This document shows positions 33,999 through 42,762 of a stretch of 45,600 bases of DNA, in pieces. The notes under the pieces are model-generated. The model did not search any database, was not told where the DNA came from, and saw nothing but the letters and a program-made list of their open reading frames with translations. The position numbers and the translations under genes were made by a program. The DNA lies in contig CAYYIJ010000009.1 in NCBI GenBank assembly GCA_964471945.1, positions 1-45,600 of the forward strand, written 5' to 3'. Origin of the DNA: JASEHD01 sp964471945 (lineage in GTDB: Bacteria > Bacteroidota > Ignavibacteria > UBA10030 > SZUA-254). The stretch's first letter is position 1. Every line of letters begins with the position of its first letter.

Positions 33999-34881
33999 AA
34001 CTCTCTCTTCTAATATCCTTCCCCCACATCAACTTCCTTCGTAATAGATCAAAATAAGTCCATTTTTTTCTTTTGACTAATTTAACAACGTACTGATTTT
34101 TTTTTATCGTAAATTCGGTTGGCGCATTATAAAAACCTTCAGTTTGACCATCAGCAGTTATATGAACATCCCGGTGCCCCGGATGAATTAATATTTTTAA
34201 TACGCTTGTTTCAGGAACTACGACAGGACGCGCGCTGAGTGTGTGGGGAGAGATCGGACTAATTGTTAATACATTGCATCCCGGAACTACTATCGGTCCA
34301 CCTGTAGCGAGCGAATACGCAGTCGATCCGGTTGGAGTGGAGATTATAATACCATCCGCAGCATACGTAACAAAGTAATCTCCATCAACATACGTTTCAA
34401 TGTCGATAATTCTTGACGATGAACCTCGATCTATAACGATATCATTTAGGGCTATATATTCTCTGCCGTCAGATAAAGAAGTTGCTTTTATCGTTATCCG
34501 CTCGTCGAGATAATAATGATTTTGAGCAATATCATTAATACATTCGTGCAGTTCATCTATCGATACGTCTGCAAGGAAACCCAATTTACCTAAATTAACA
34601 CCTAATATCGGTATCTGATAATTATCTACTATACGTGCGGTAGCAAGCATAGTCCCATCGCCGCCAAGAGCGACAATCATTTCACAATTTTCGCACAACT
34701 CTGATTCTTTTACGATGGCATCTGATTCTATCTTCATTTTTGATCCTGAACTATTAAACCATCTTGCTAATTCTTCATGAACAATAAATGGAAAATTATT
34801 CTTCTTCAGAAATAAAAGCAGATTTTCTGTTACTTTGTTGATCGCTGGTTTATTAGTGTTCCCGATTATTCCGAATTTCAT
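33979..34881 (-). CDS. nadK: NAD kinase
   Basis: A 300-aa ATP-dependent kinase that makes NADP from NAD. The GGDGTML motif with the catalytic Asp is at about residue 73. The NAD-binding NDIVIDRGSSSR and the Gly-rich PTGSTAYSLATGGPIV are conserved, as is SARPVVVPE. It overlaps the DUF1844 gene by 4 nt (ATGA) and radA by 20 nt. Confidence 0.97.
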   Translation of the reverse strand: MKFGIIGNTNKPAINKVTENLLLFLKKNNFPFIVHEELARWFNSSGSKMKIESDAIVKESELCENCEMIVALGGDGTMLATARIVDNYQIPILGVNLGKLGFLADVSIDELHECINDIAQNHYYLDERITIKATSLSDGREYIALNDIVIDRGSSSRIIDIETYVDGDYFVTYAADGIIISTPTGSTAYSLATGGPIVVPGCNVLTISPISPHTLSARPVVVPETSVLKILIHPGHRDVHITADGQTEGFYNAPTEFTIKKNQYVVKLVKRKKWTYFDLLRRKLMWGKDIRRESYDQGSI

Positions 34882-35204
34882 GACGAAGGTGTAGACGTGT
34901 TAGGTTGTTCTGATGATGGAGCTGAATGAGATATTTTCTGTGCTTTAGAAACTTCATCAACATAATTAAGTTTTAACTCCTGAAGAACACTCGTAAACAG
35001 CTTGTTTTCATCATGAGTCAGATTATTTACCATTTTTGAATAAAGCATATCAAGCATGTCGATAGAAATCTGTGCTTGTTGTAAATCCTGTTCTATTTTA
35101 TCAGACAGCGGATTTTTCAGTTTACCCATGTGCTGCAATGCAGCCGTTTGGAACATTAAAATTAATTGTATGAGAAGTAGTTCGTTTTTTTGTTGCTGCT
35201 CCAT
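34878..35204 (-). CDS. DUF1844-domain protein
   Basis: A 108-aa small helical protein of unknown function. The core LLLIQLILMFQTAALQHMGK and LQQAQISIDMLDMLYSKM is the usual DUF1844 pattern; the tail after about 90 is Ser/Pro-rich and disordered. It is the first gene of the nadK-radA-rdgB operon and overlaps nadK by 4 nt. The 78 nt upstream, to the end of the SRAP gene, show no clear terminator. Confidence 0.85.
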   Translation of the reverse strand: MEQQQKNELLLIQLILMFQTAALQHMGKLKNPLSDKIEQDLQQAQISIDMLDMLYSKMVNNLTHDENKLFTSVLQELKLNYVDEVSKAQKISHSAPSSEQPNTSTPSS

Positions 35205-35282
35205 AATCTATCCGAAATTGTTGAGAAAAATATGAAATTTGTAAATGATAATCAACTATAGTGAACTTTTGGCTTCGCCAAG

Positions 35283-36002
35283 CTACTTGAGCGGCTCTAT
35301 ACATGCCGGGGTATCATTTCTACTGTTATTCACTGCAGTAGAAACAACATAAGCTTCCATTTCATCTGCATTATATGAATCAAGCTGATTATACAGTTCA
35401 TTAAACGATCTAACATCGGAATTAAGCCACAATTGTAAATCATCATCGTTTAAAATTACGGGCATTCGATCGTGGATTGGTTTAATCAAATCATTGGGAC
35501 TTGTAGTGATAATCCCTGTTGTTACAATCTTCTTTTCCTTAACTTCAATCGAACGCCATAATCCGGCAAATGCAAACGGTTGTCTGTTTTTCAAGATGAT
35601 CCGATATGGGATTTTCTTCACACCCTTCGGCAATTTTTCACCCCTTACAAGATGCTCATAACCTTCTGGCTTCTTCCATTCATAAAATCCATCAGCAACT
35701 ATGATACAACGATTTGTCATTAATCGGTCTCTGAAAAATCTATTTCTCTCGATTGTATCATCTCTAATGTTTGCTTGTGAAATATTTGACCCATCACCTT
35801 TTTCTCCCCAAGGTGGAATAAATCCCCAAAACATGTTTGTAAGAAAACGTTTACCATCCTTGGTAACGATAACAGGAATTGATTGCTCAGGTACCGTATT
35901 GTAGCGTGGCTTATATCCTTCAAAACCGGGTGCTATTTCTGCTTTGAATTTATCAAGAACGAGTTCGACACGGTCGGTTGTTATTGTAAATCTACCACAC
36001 AT
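35283..36002 (-). CDS. SRAP/YedK-family abasic-site DNA-protein crosslinking protein
   Basis: A 239-aa HMCES/YedK-type protein that protects abasic sites in single-stranded DNA through a thiazolidine link. The catalytic Cys2 follows the start Met (MCGRFTIT), so the start is certain. The other conserved residues are in VADGFYEWKK (Glu) and IHDRMPVIL (His). Motifs LTNMFWGFIPPW and NIRDDTI are also family-like (N of NARSE replaced by the local NIRDD). Its C-terminus VVSTAVNNSRND matches the usual V-N...ND ending. Confidence 0.93.
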   Translation of the reverse strand: MCGRFTITTDRVELVLDKFKAEIAPGFEGYKPRYNTVPEQSIPVIVTKDGKRFLTNMFWGFIPPWGEKGDGSNISQANIRDDTIERNRFFRDRLMTNRCIIVADGFYEWKKPEGYEHLVRGEKLPKGVKKIPYRIILKNRQPFAFAGLWRSIEVKEKKIVTTGIITTSPNDLIKPIHDRMPVILNDDDLQLWLNSDVRSFNELYNQLDSYNADEMEAYVVSTAVNNSRNDTPACIEPLK

Positions 36003-36043
36003 AATTTTCTTTATTGATACCGAACTTCCGATTTAGATATGCA

Positions 36044-37990
36044 TTATATCAGATGAACACATACCTGTCCCGGATTTAATCTCCCTGTGAGATTGTTATT
36101 CTCGATGATAAATGTCTTACCAGAGAGTAGATCATCGAGTGATTTCTTTTTTGTTTCAACCTTCAGGTTAATGTCAATCTTATTCTTCATATTTGAATTA
36201 GCAATGATTAAGAGTTGATAATTAAAAGCATCAGACTTTCTTATGAATGCGATCAATCCCCTCTGTTCGGTTTCCAACCACACGAATGATTGGGGTGAAG
36301 AATCCGAGATCAACTTTTGATATTTTTTCCTTACTGTTGATACCTTTTGAATCCAGGAGATGATTTGATTTTGATTGAACCAGTCGAAAGCATATTCGCT
36401 GAACAGTGGTAACTTATCTGAGGAGTATTTCTTCAAATCATCTTTTTGAAAATCAAGTCCAGTATTAATCGGTAATGTTTCACCGATTTCAAATCCGGAA
36501 TGAATAAATGGTATTGCTGCAATAAAATTACTTAACGCCCAAGTATACCTTGAGTATGTTACATCACCATCCCTTGAAGCAGTCCTTGGAGTGTTATGAT
36601 TTTCAGATGTCGTAAAGAAAGGGATCGGATATCCTTCGCCAGAAAATCGTTTCAGTAATCTTTTAAATTTTTCTGGTTTATGCTGGTCAATCCATTGATA
36701 ACCAACAACGGCATTATATCCTTCATGTATACTTTTTTCACTGACTTCAAAATTTTCATCCCAGAACGCAAAATCGGGATCAATCACTCGCGCCCGTCTG
36801 ATCATATCTTGTTTTAAGTCCATCGGTAATGCATGCCCCATATCTATCATTACCCCATCGATACCAAAGTTATGCTGATAGTGCGGAATTATCTCTGCGA
36901 CCTTCTCCCAAAGCAGTTTGTTAACATTTTCTGGTTTTGCTAAACGCGAGTCATACATCCGAATCGTGTTATATGCGATATAATTAAAGTCGGGATGGTC
37001 ATACAGTCTTAAGTACGTTACATCCCCCCATGGCGGTTGTGTATCATCGGGGGGCCAATCTGCGAATGCACCCGGTATTCGTACTCTTGTTCTATCATCA
37101 AGCTTTCCAATATAACCTCCATTTTCGATACTAATCGTTTCAGTCTTCGGAGGAATTGTAAACATATCGCGATGTATTTTATGAGGCGGTGTTAGATCAT
37201 CGTATTTACCGTTTTTAATATCTGCAAATATCTGTTTCAATTCTTCTTCTTTGAATAGCGGTTTTCCATATTCTTTCTCGTTCCGACGATTAGGTTTCCT
37301 ATCTTGAATCTTTTCCTTGATCCAATAAAACCATTCAGGATGTTCCTTTATCCAATCGGCATCCTTAGATGAAGTACGAAAAACAAATTCAACAACTACT
37401 CGTATTCCGATATGATGTGCCGCCTGAACGAATATTTTGAATTCTTCATCTACACCCAACCCTGCGTTCGGTTCGTGCAGAGTAGGATCAAGTTCGTATG
37501 GATTCTTGATAGCATAAGGTGAGCCGAGTGTACCTTTGTTCCCATCTGCTCCAATCGAGGTAATCGGCAGCAAGTAGATAGTATTAGTCCCTAATGATTT
37601 TATATACGGTAAAATGGTTGTTGCTTTTAGAAATGTACCTGTCTCTCGCCATCCTTCCGCATTATACGGCAAATCTAATTTCCCATTTTCATTATGGTCA
37701 AATGCACATGTTGTTCGTACAAACATATTGTATATGATTGCATCCTTCGTCCATTTTCCACCATGTTCTTTTATGATCGGTGTGTGCTTCTGATTAATGA
37801 TAGAATCAAATGCATTTAAAAAGTAGTTTGGAGGATTGATCTTAATTCGTTGAAGTTTTGATGCGCATTGTTTTTCGGGTATCCAGATGTTTGGGACAGA
37901 ATAACGACTCCATTTTCCCTTGTGTGAAAGCATGTTATCTGCCGCTTTCTGCCGAATTTCGGTGAGATATTTTTTTGGCTCTATCTTCAT
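36044..37990 (-). CDS. GH13 alpha-amylase-family protein with altered catalytic motifs
   Basis: A 648-aa (beta/alpha)8-barrel protein without signal peptide. A family-specific N-terminal region of about 80 residues precedes the barrel (DAIIYNMFVRTT, then YIKSLGTNTIYLLPITSIG). Region II reads GIDGVMIDMGHALP: the nucleophile Asp is kept but the Arg two residues before it is Met. Region III has FWDENFEVS with the acid/base Glu. Region IV reads ENHNTPRTA, where NHD is usual, so the third catalytic Asp is Asn. It may be a transferase, a binding protein or a specialised enzyme. AAGGAC precedes the ATG. It follows the glucan phosphorylase gene in the same direction, suggesting shared work on glycogen-type glucan. 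Confidence 0.8.
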   Translation of the reverse strand: MKIEPKKYLTEIRQKAADNMLSHKGKWSRYSVPNIWIPEKQCASKLQRIKINPPNYFLNAFDSIINQKHTPIIKEHGGKWTKDAIIYNMFVRTTCAFDHNENGKLDLPYNAEGWRETGTFLKATTILPYIKSLGTNTIYLLPITSIGADGNKGTLGSPYAIKNPYELDPTLHEPNAGLGVDEEFKIFVQAAHHIGIRVVVEFVFRTSSKDADWIKEHPEWFYWIKEKIQDRKPNRRNEKEYGKPLFKEEELKQIFADIKNGKYDDLTPPHKIHRDMFTIPPKTETISIENGGYIGKLDDRTRVRIPGAFADWPPDDTQPPWGDVTYLRLYDHPDFNYIAYNTIRMYDSRLAKPENVNKLLWEKVAEIIPHYQHNFGIDGVMIDMGHALPMDLKQDMIRRARVIDPDFAFWDENFEVSEKSIHEGYNAVVGYQWIDQHKPEKFKRLLKRFSGEGYPIPFFTTSENHNTPRTASRDGDVTYSRYTWALSNFIAAIPFIHSGFEIGETLPINTGLDFQKDDLKKYSSDKLPLFSEYAFDWFNQNQIISWIQKVSTVRKKYQKLISDSSPQSFVWLETEQRGLIAFIRKSDAFNYQLLIIANSNMKNKIDINLKVETKKKSLDDLLSGKTFIIENNNLTGRLNPGQVCVHLI

Positions 37991-38079
37991 AAGTCCTTGT
38001 TCCGATATAAAATTACATCATTTTCTTCTATTTTGCAATTCACAATATCAGGAATTCAGATAAACAATACGTTGCACGC

Positions 38080-38114
38080 ATCCCATCCGATATCCAGCCG
38101 CCTCCCGATGGGAT
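38080..38114. repeat. Inverted repeat downstream of glgP
   Basis: ATCCCATC (38080-38087) pairs with GATGGGAT (38107-38114) around a 19-nt loop, in the 152-nt gap between the phosphorylase and the GH13 gene. It lacks a T-run, so it could be a weak 3' stabilising hairpin rather than a terminator. Confidence 0.35.
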
Positions 38115-38142
38115 ATTTGATTTATATTTTGATACGCTTTTG

Positions 38143-40272
38143 CTATTTCCTCGGGAAATAATATTTCTTCGTATACTCCATCACCATTCGATGAGTATTG
38201 TAAACAGGGATAATCGACCGCATTGCATTTCGCATCTTCTCGATCCACTTCCGCGGCACACCATTCTTGTCCCTTTGATAAAATAAAGGGATGACTTCAT
38301 TACTCAATAACTGATATAACGATTCAGCATCACGCTTGTTGACCTCTTCAGGGGGCCAATTATTTTTAACTTTTTCACCAATCGCCCATCCATTTTTACC
38401 GTCATACGCTTCACTCCACCATCCATCGAGTATACTTAAATGTAGTCCACCGTTGATTGTAATTTTTTGCCCACTTGTACCGCTTGCTTCTAAGGGACGA
38501 CGTGGAGTATTTAACCAAACATCACATCCCGCGATCATATACCTAGCAATATTCATATCATAATTTTCAATGAAGATGACTTTCCCATAAAATGGGTGCT
38601 GTCGGCTAATATTCATAACTTGGCGAATGAACTCTTTGCCGTCATTATCGCGTGGGTGGGCTTTCCCAGCAAAAATAATTTGGATAGGACGTTGTGGGTC
38701 GTCGAAAATTTCTTGAGCTTTAACAATATCAGTAAAAATAAGTAATGCACGTTTGTAAGGGGCAAAGCGTCGAGCAAAACCGATTGTTAAAGCATCAAAA
38801 GATAATAATCTATACAACGCCTCATCCCCACTTGCCCCTCCAAACGCATGTTGATGATGTGCTTTTTTTCTTATAAGTTCAATCATTTCACGACGCAGCT
38901 CATACCGCAATCCCCATAACTCTTCATCCGAAACAATCTTTGGATTTGTTACATGCTTCCAAAATTTTGAATCGTTAAGGTGATCTTTCCATTTATGAGA
39001 ATTATGCTGTTCCCAAAACATCCACGACTTCTTTATCGACCAGCTGGGAATATGCACACCATTCGTAATATGTCCTATCGGTAATTTAGTTGGTTTGACA
39101 CCTGGATATAAATCACTCCACATCAATCGGGATATCTTTCCATGTGTTGCACTCACTCCATTGGCATACCGAGAAAATTTCAATCCTAAAATAGTCATTA
39201 CAAATTCTCCCTTATCTTCCATTGCGTATGTTTGCCCGCATCGCATCAATTCTTTAATAGAAATTTTCATCCAATCCGTGAATGGACGAAGAGTAAACTC
39301 AATCAAGTCGGCAGGAAAACGATCGTGACCAGCTGGTACGGGTGTGTGTGTAGTGAAGATACATTGATCACGGACAATTTGTTTAGCTTTTGCCTTCGGA
39401 ACACCTTTGAGCAATTGCTCGCGCAATAATTCGAGTGTAAGAAATGCGGCATGACCTTCGTTCATATGAAAAACAGATGGTTCAATTCCCATCGCCCGTA
39501 AAAATCTTACACCACCAATGCCAAGAACAATTTCCTGATGAATACGTGTATTGATATCTCCGCCATAGGCGAGGGCAGTAAGGCCTCGGAAATGCTCCTC
39601 GTTTTCGGGGATGTGTGTATCGAGAAGGTAAATCTGACATTTCCCAACGTTTATTTTCCATCCCTGAAAATGAACGACACCATTTCCGATGGTTACACTA
39701 CAAATCAATGGTTTTCCTGAATCATCGGTTACTAACTCAACAGGAATATTGGCAGGATCAGTGGTCGGATAACTTTCTTGCTGGCCACTATTCAGGTCGA
39801 TGTGCTGTTGGAAATATCCTTGTCGGTAAAACAATCCAACCCCAACCAATGGTAAACCAAGGTCGCTCGCCGATTTTACATGATCGCCTGCGAGAACTCC
39901 AAGTCCACCGGAATAAAACGGCAGACATTCATGGATACCAAATTCGGCACAAAAATAAGCTATTGGATTTGTTTGTTTTTTCCCGGTTCGTTTAGTAAGG
40001 ATGTGTGATTTACTCTTCATGTACTTGTCAAAAGCATCTAAAACCTCTAACAGGCGTTTAAGAAAATCTTCGTCACCTAACCGAGCACACAATTCAGTTT
40101 CAGAAAATTGTTTGCGTACGGCTATCGGGTTATTATTAGTTGCTTCCCAGATTAAAGGGGATAACTCTTCGAATATAGCTTGCGCCCTTGGATTCCAGCT
40201 CCACCATAGATTGTAAGCAAGGGCATCTAATCGCTTCAGAACCGATTTAACATCATGACTCAATTTTTTCAA
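38143..40272 (-). CDS. glgP: Alpha-glucan (glycogen/maltodextrin) phosphorylase
   Basis: A 709-aa GT35 enzyme that releases glucose-1-phosphate from alpha-1,4-glucans. It belongs to the shorter AglP-like branch: the N-terminal LAYNLWWSWNPRAQAIF (DUF3417-like), YFCAEFGIHECLPFYSGGLG, HMNEGHAAFLTLELLR, FARRFAPYKRA and EASGTSGQKITINGGLHLS with the PLP-binding Lys. In most relatives the residue before that Lys is Met (GTSGMK), here Gln. The start is TTG at 40272, supported by AAAGGA about 7 nt upstream; no in-frame ATG fits. The neighbours are a GH13 protein downstream and glutamine synthetase upstream. Confidence 0.94.
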   Translation of the reverse strand: MKKLSHDVKSVLKRLDALAYNLWWSWNPRAQAIFEELSPLIWEATNNNPIAVRKQFSETELCARLGDEDFLKRLLEVLDAFDKYMKSKSHILTKRTGKKQTNPIAYFCAEFGIHECLPFYSGGLGVLAGDHVKSASDLGLPLVGVGLFYRQGYFQQHIDLNSGQQESYPTTDPANIPVELVTDDSGKPLICSVTIGNGVVHFQGWKINVGKCQIYLLDTHIPENEEHFRGLTALAYGGDINTRIHQEIVLGIGGVRFLRAMGIEPSVFHMNEGHAAFLTLELLREQLLKGVPKAKAKQIVRDQCIFTTHTPVPAGHDRFPADLIEFTLRPFTDWMKISIKELMRCGQTYAMEDKGEFVMTILGLKFSRYANGVSATHGKISRLMWSDLYPGVKPTKLPIGHITNGVHIPSWSIKKSWMFWEQHNSHKWKDHLNDSKFWKHVTNPKIVSDEELWGLRYELRREMIELIRKKAHHQHAFGGASGDEALYRLLSFDALTIGFARRFAPYKRALLIFTDIVKAQEIFDDPQRPIQIIFAGKAHPRDNDGKEFIRQVMNISRQHPFYGKVIFIENYDMNIARYMIAGCDVWLNTPRRPLEASGTSGQKITINGGLHLSILDGWWSEAYDGKNGWAIGEKVKNNWPPEEVNKRDAESLYQLLSNEVIPLFYQRDKNGVPRKWIEKMRNAMRSIIPVYNTHRMVMEYTKKYYFPRK

Positions 40273-40318
40273 ACATCTATCCTTTCTTTATCATCGACAA
40301 GATGATTCCATCGGTTAG

Positions 40319-41701
40319 TTATAGATTAAAATATAACTTGTATTCAAACGGGTGAGGCATCGTACCTATCGACTTGATTTCCACTTCTTTAAGTGTTACC
40401 CACTGAGCCAATAGTTCATCCGTAAAAATATTGTTACGTTTTAAAAATTTGTTATCCTCCGCAAGCGCATCCAACGATTCAGATAAATTTCGGGGTAAGA
40501 AATGGATTTTATCTTTCATCGATTCATCAAAAATATTTTTATCAAACGGACCAAAGCCTTCTTTGACGGGATCAATTTTATTCAAAACACCATCAATCCC
40601 GGCAAGCAGCATCGCAGATATGCAAAGATATGGATTTGCTGTTGCATCGGGAGGGCGGTATTCAAAACGTGTTTCTTCTGAATTGTTTATGTATTTAGGT
40701 ATCCGAATTGCTGATGCACGATTCCCTTGTCCATACGTTAATGCCACCGGAGCTTCAAATCCTGGGACAAGTCGTTTATATGAATTAGTGCTCGGATTAG
40801 TGAATGCTGATAACGCGGGAGCGTGTTTTAATAACCCACCAATAAAGTATCTACCGAATTGATTGAGGTTGCCATATTCACCTTTTTTGTAAAATGCATT
40901 TTTCCCATTTTTAGTTAAGTAAAGATGAAGATGCAAACCGTTACCGGGCTGCTGATACATTGGCTTTGGCATGAAAGTGATAAACAAATCTTTCTGACGC
41001 GCAAAATTGAATAAAGCATATTTTGTAGTAACGATATTATCCGCCGTTGTTAAAAGGTTGGTGAAATATGTTTCGATCTCCTGCTGCGCCCTCTCTCCTG
41101 TTTCATGATGATGATACTTTACCTTAATCCCAAATTTTTGTAAAAGTTTGCAAGCATCATCCCTGAAATCATCATAAACATCGAATGGATTTGCAGCATG
41201 ATAAGCATTACGGAAAAATTCCTCAGCATGTTCTACCTGATAAAATGAAGAAGCAGTTCTTGTATCGAATTGAACTTTTGAAAAGATGTAAAACTCGAAC
41301 TCAGGACCCCACCATGATTTATCTGCACCTATATATTTTTTTAAGATTGCTTCTGCTTGCCGGGCGAGATATCTGCCATCTTGGGAAAAAGGCGTTCTTT
41401 TATCATCCGTCAATAGAATATTTGCGTAAAAACTCAAAGTTGGTGTTACTCGAAACGGATCGATTACAGCGGTACTTAGATCTGGTATTAATATCATGTC
41501 ACTGTTTTCAACCTTTCGAAATCCGTAGCTCGAGCCATCGAACCCTACGCCTTCTTCAAGAAGCTTTGTTAAAATATTTGGACAAACTGGCAGTGAAATA
41601 TGATGTAAATATCCCGTAAGATCTATGCACTTGAGATCGATCATTTCGATATGATGTTTTCTTATAAGATGATTACAATTTTGTAAATAACGATTATTCA
41701 T
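40319..41701 (-). CDS. glnA: Glutamine synthetase, type I
   Basis: A 460-aa ATP-dependent ammonia-assimilating enzyme. The beta-grasp start contains GVGFDGSSYGFRKVENSDM, and DLSTAVIDPF follows. Catalytic-domain motifs are WWGPEFEFYIF, HHHETGERAQQEIE, TFMPKPMYQQPGNGLHLHL and FEYRPPDATANPY. No NLYDLP-type adenylylation loop with its Tyr is seen, so control is probably not by GlnE. The 46-nt gap to glgP has no clear terminator, and the 97-nt AT-rich gap to metF may hold the promoter. Confidence 0.94.
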   Translation of the reverse strand: MNNRYLQNCNHLIRKHHIEMIDLKCIDLTGYLHHISLPVCPNILTKLLEEGVGFDGSSYGFRKVENSDMILIPDLSTAVIDPFRVTPTLSFYANILLTDDKRTPFSQDGRYLARQAEAILKKYIGADKSWWGPEFEFYIFSKVQFDTRTASSFYQVEHAEEFFRNAYHAANPFDVYDDFRDDACKLLQKFGIKVKYHHHETGERAQQEIETYFTNLLTTADNIVTTKYALFNFARQKDLFITFMPKPMYQQPGNGLHLHLYLTKNGKNAFYKKGEYGNLNQFGRYFIGGLLKHAPALSAFTNPSTNSYKRLVPGFEAPVALTYGQGNRASAIRIPKYINNSEETRFEYRPPDATANPYLCISAMLLAGIDGVLNKIDPVKEGFGPFDKNIFDESMKDKIHFLPRNLSESLDALAEDNKFLKRNNIFTDELLAQWVTLKEVEIKSIGTMPHPFEYKLYFNL

Positions 41702-41798
41702 AAATTTGTTATTTCATTTATTTGGAATTTTGAATTAATATCAATTAATATAATAAATTTTAATATGAGATGATGAATAGAAATTAAATTAGTGGTTG

Positions 41799-42755
41799 TC
41801 AGAAAAAGTTAGTTATCGAACTCAATATATTAGCAGTGGGATCCGATTTCCCCCTTGTATAAAAATGTAAACAGGGGGCATCGTTCTTGATTAGGTCTTC
41901 ACACTGATTAATAGTATGAGCAACACCCGCTTTTCTTACATCAGACGGAAGTTCGTACCTCTCCATTTCTTTGATGATTCGTCGAGGGATAGTCACATGG
42001 AAGAATTCCGTTAGCGATGTAAGCTGGTTTTTCGTATAGAGTGGTTTTATTCCAGGAATAACAGGTAAATTAATTCCTCTTTTCATAAGTACATCGACAA
42101 AACGAAAATAATAATCGTTGTTGAAGAACATTTGTGTTATGACATAGCTCGCACCTTCATCAATTTTTTGTTTTAGATGACCGATATCTTTTTTAAAATT
42201 CGGTGTCTCAAAATGACCTTCGGGATATCCAGCTACACCGATACAAAAATTCATTTTCGTTGCGTTCTCAATTTGATCTATATAAATTCCCTTGTTCAGA
42301 TTTTTAATCTGTCTTACCATCTCCGATGCATAAAGATAACCATGGCTTCTGGCTCGATATTTTTCATTCTTCGGAAAGTCGCCGCGAAGAGCTAATACGT
42401 TATCTATTCGGTGGAAATTTAAAGTATATAGCGCATCTTCTGTTTCATCTCTGGTAAAACCTGCACCAATAATGTGTGGAATCGGCTCGATGCCATACCT
42501 TGCCCTGAGTTCTAAGCATATTGCATTAGTATCCAGCCGCTTCTTTTTTATCCTGAGAACTCTCTTGTTATCCAAAATCTGAATTGATCGTTCGTGAGCG
42601 TGCGATGTTACACTCACAAATGTCGGACTGAATGTCATCAATGTATCCATCGTTTGATAGATTTCATCTATGCTTTTTCCCTTCTCAGGTGGAATCAGTT
42701 CTAACGAGAGAAGCGGTTTTCCTTTTCGATTCTTAATATAGTCGGTAAGATGCAT
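41799..42755 (-). CDS. metF: Methylenetetrahydrofolate reductase
   Basis: A 318-aa FAD-dependent TIM-barrel enzyme that makes 5-methyl-THF. The catalytic Glu and substrate motifs are in LSLELIPPEKGKSIDEIY and FVSVTSHAH. The FAD-contacting NVLALRGDFP and the substrate-site VITQMFFNNDYYFRFVD are conserved. The PGIKPL loop is present near residue 235. It starts 7 nt after metE ends on the same strand, so the methyl-donor supply and methionine synthesis are co-transcribed. Confidence 0.95.
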   Translation of the reverse strand: MHLTDYIKNRKGKPLLSLELIPPEKGKSIDEIYQTMDTLMTFSPTFVSVTSHAHERSIQILDNKRVLRIKKKRLDTNAICLELRARYGIEPIPHIIGAGFTRDETEDALYTLNFHRIDNVLALRGDFPKNEKYRARSHGYLYASEMVRQIKNLNKGIYIDQIENATKMNFCIGVAGYPEGHFETPNFKKDIGHLKQKIDEGASYVITQMFFNNDYYFRFVDVLMKRGINLPVIPGIKPLYTKNQLTSLTEFFHVTIPRRIIKEMERYELPSDVRKAGVAHTINQCEDLIKNDAPCLHFYTRGKSDPTANILSSITNFF

Positions 42756-42762
42756 TCCTAAT

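Noticed and set aside
38048..38248. 66-aa minus-strand ORF
   Set aside because: It overlaps the 3' end of glgP in another frame and has no protein-like features; the rest is intergenic.
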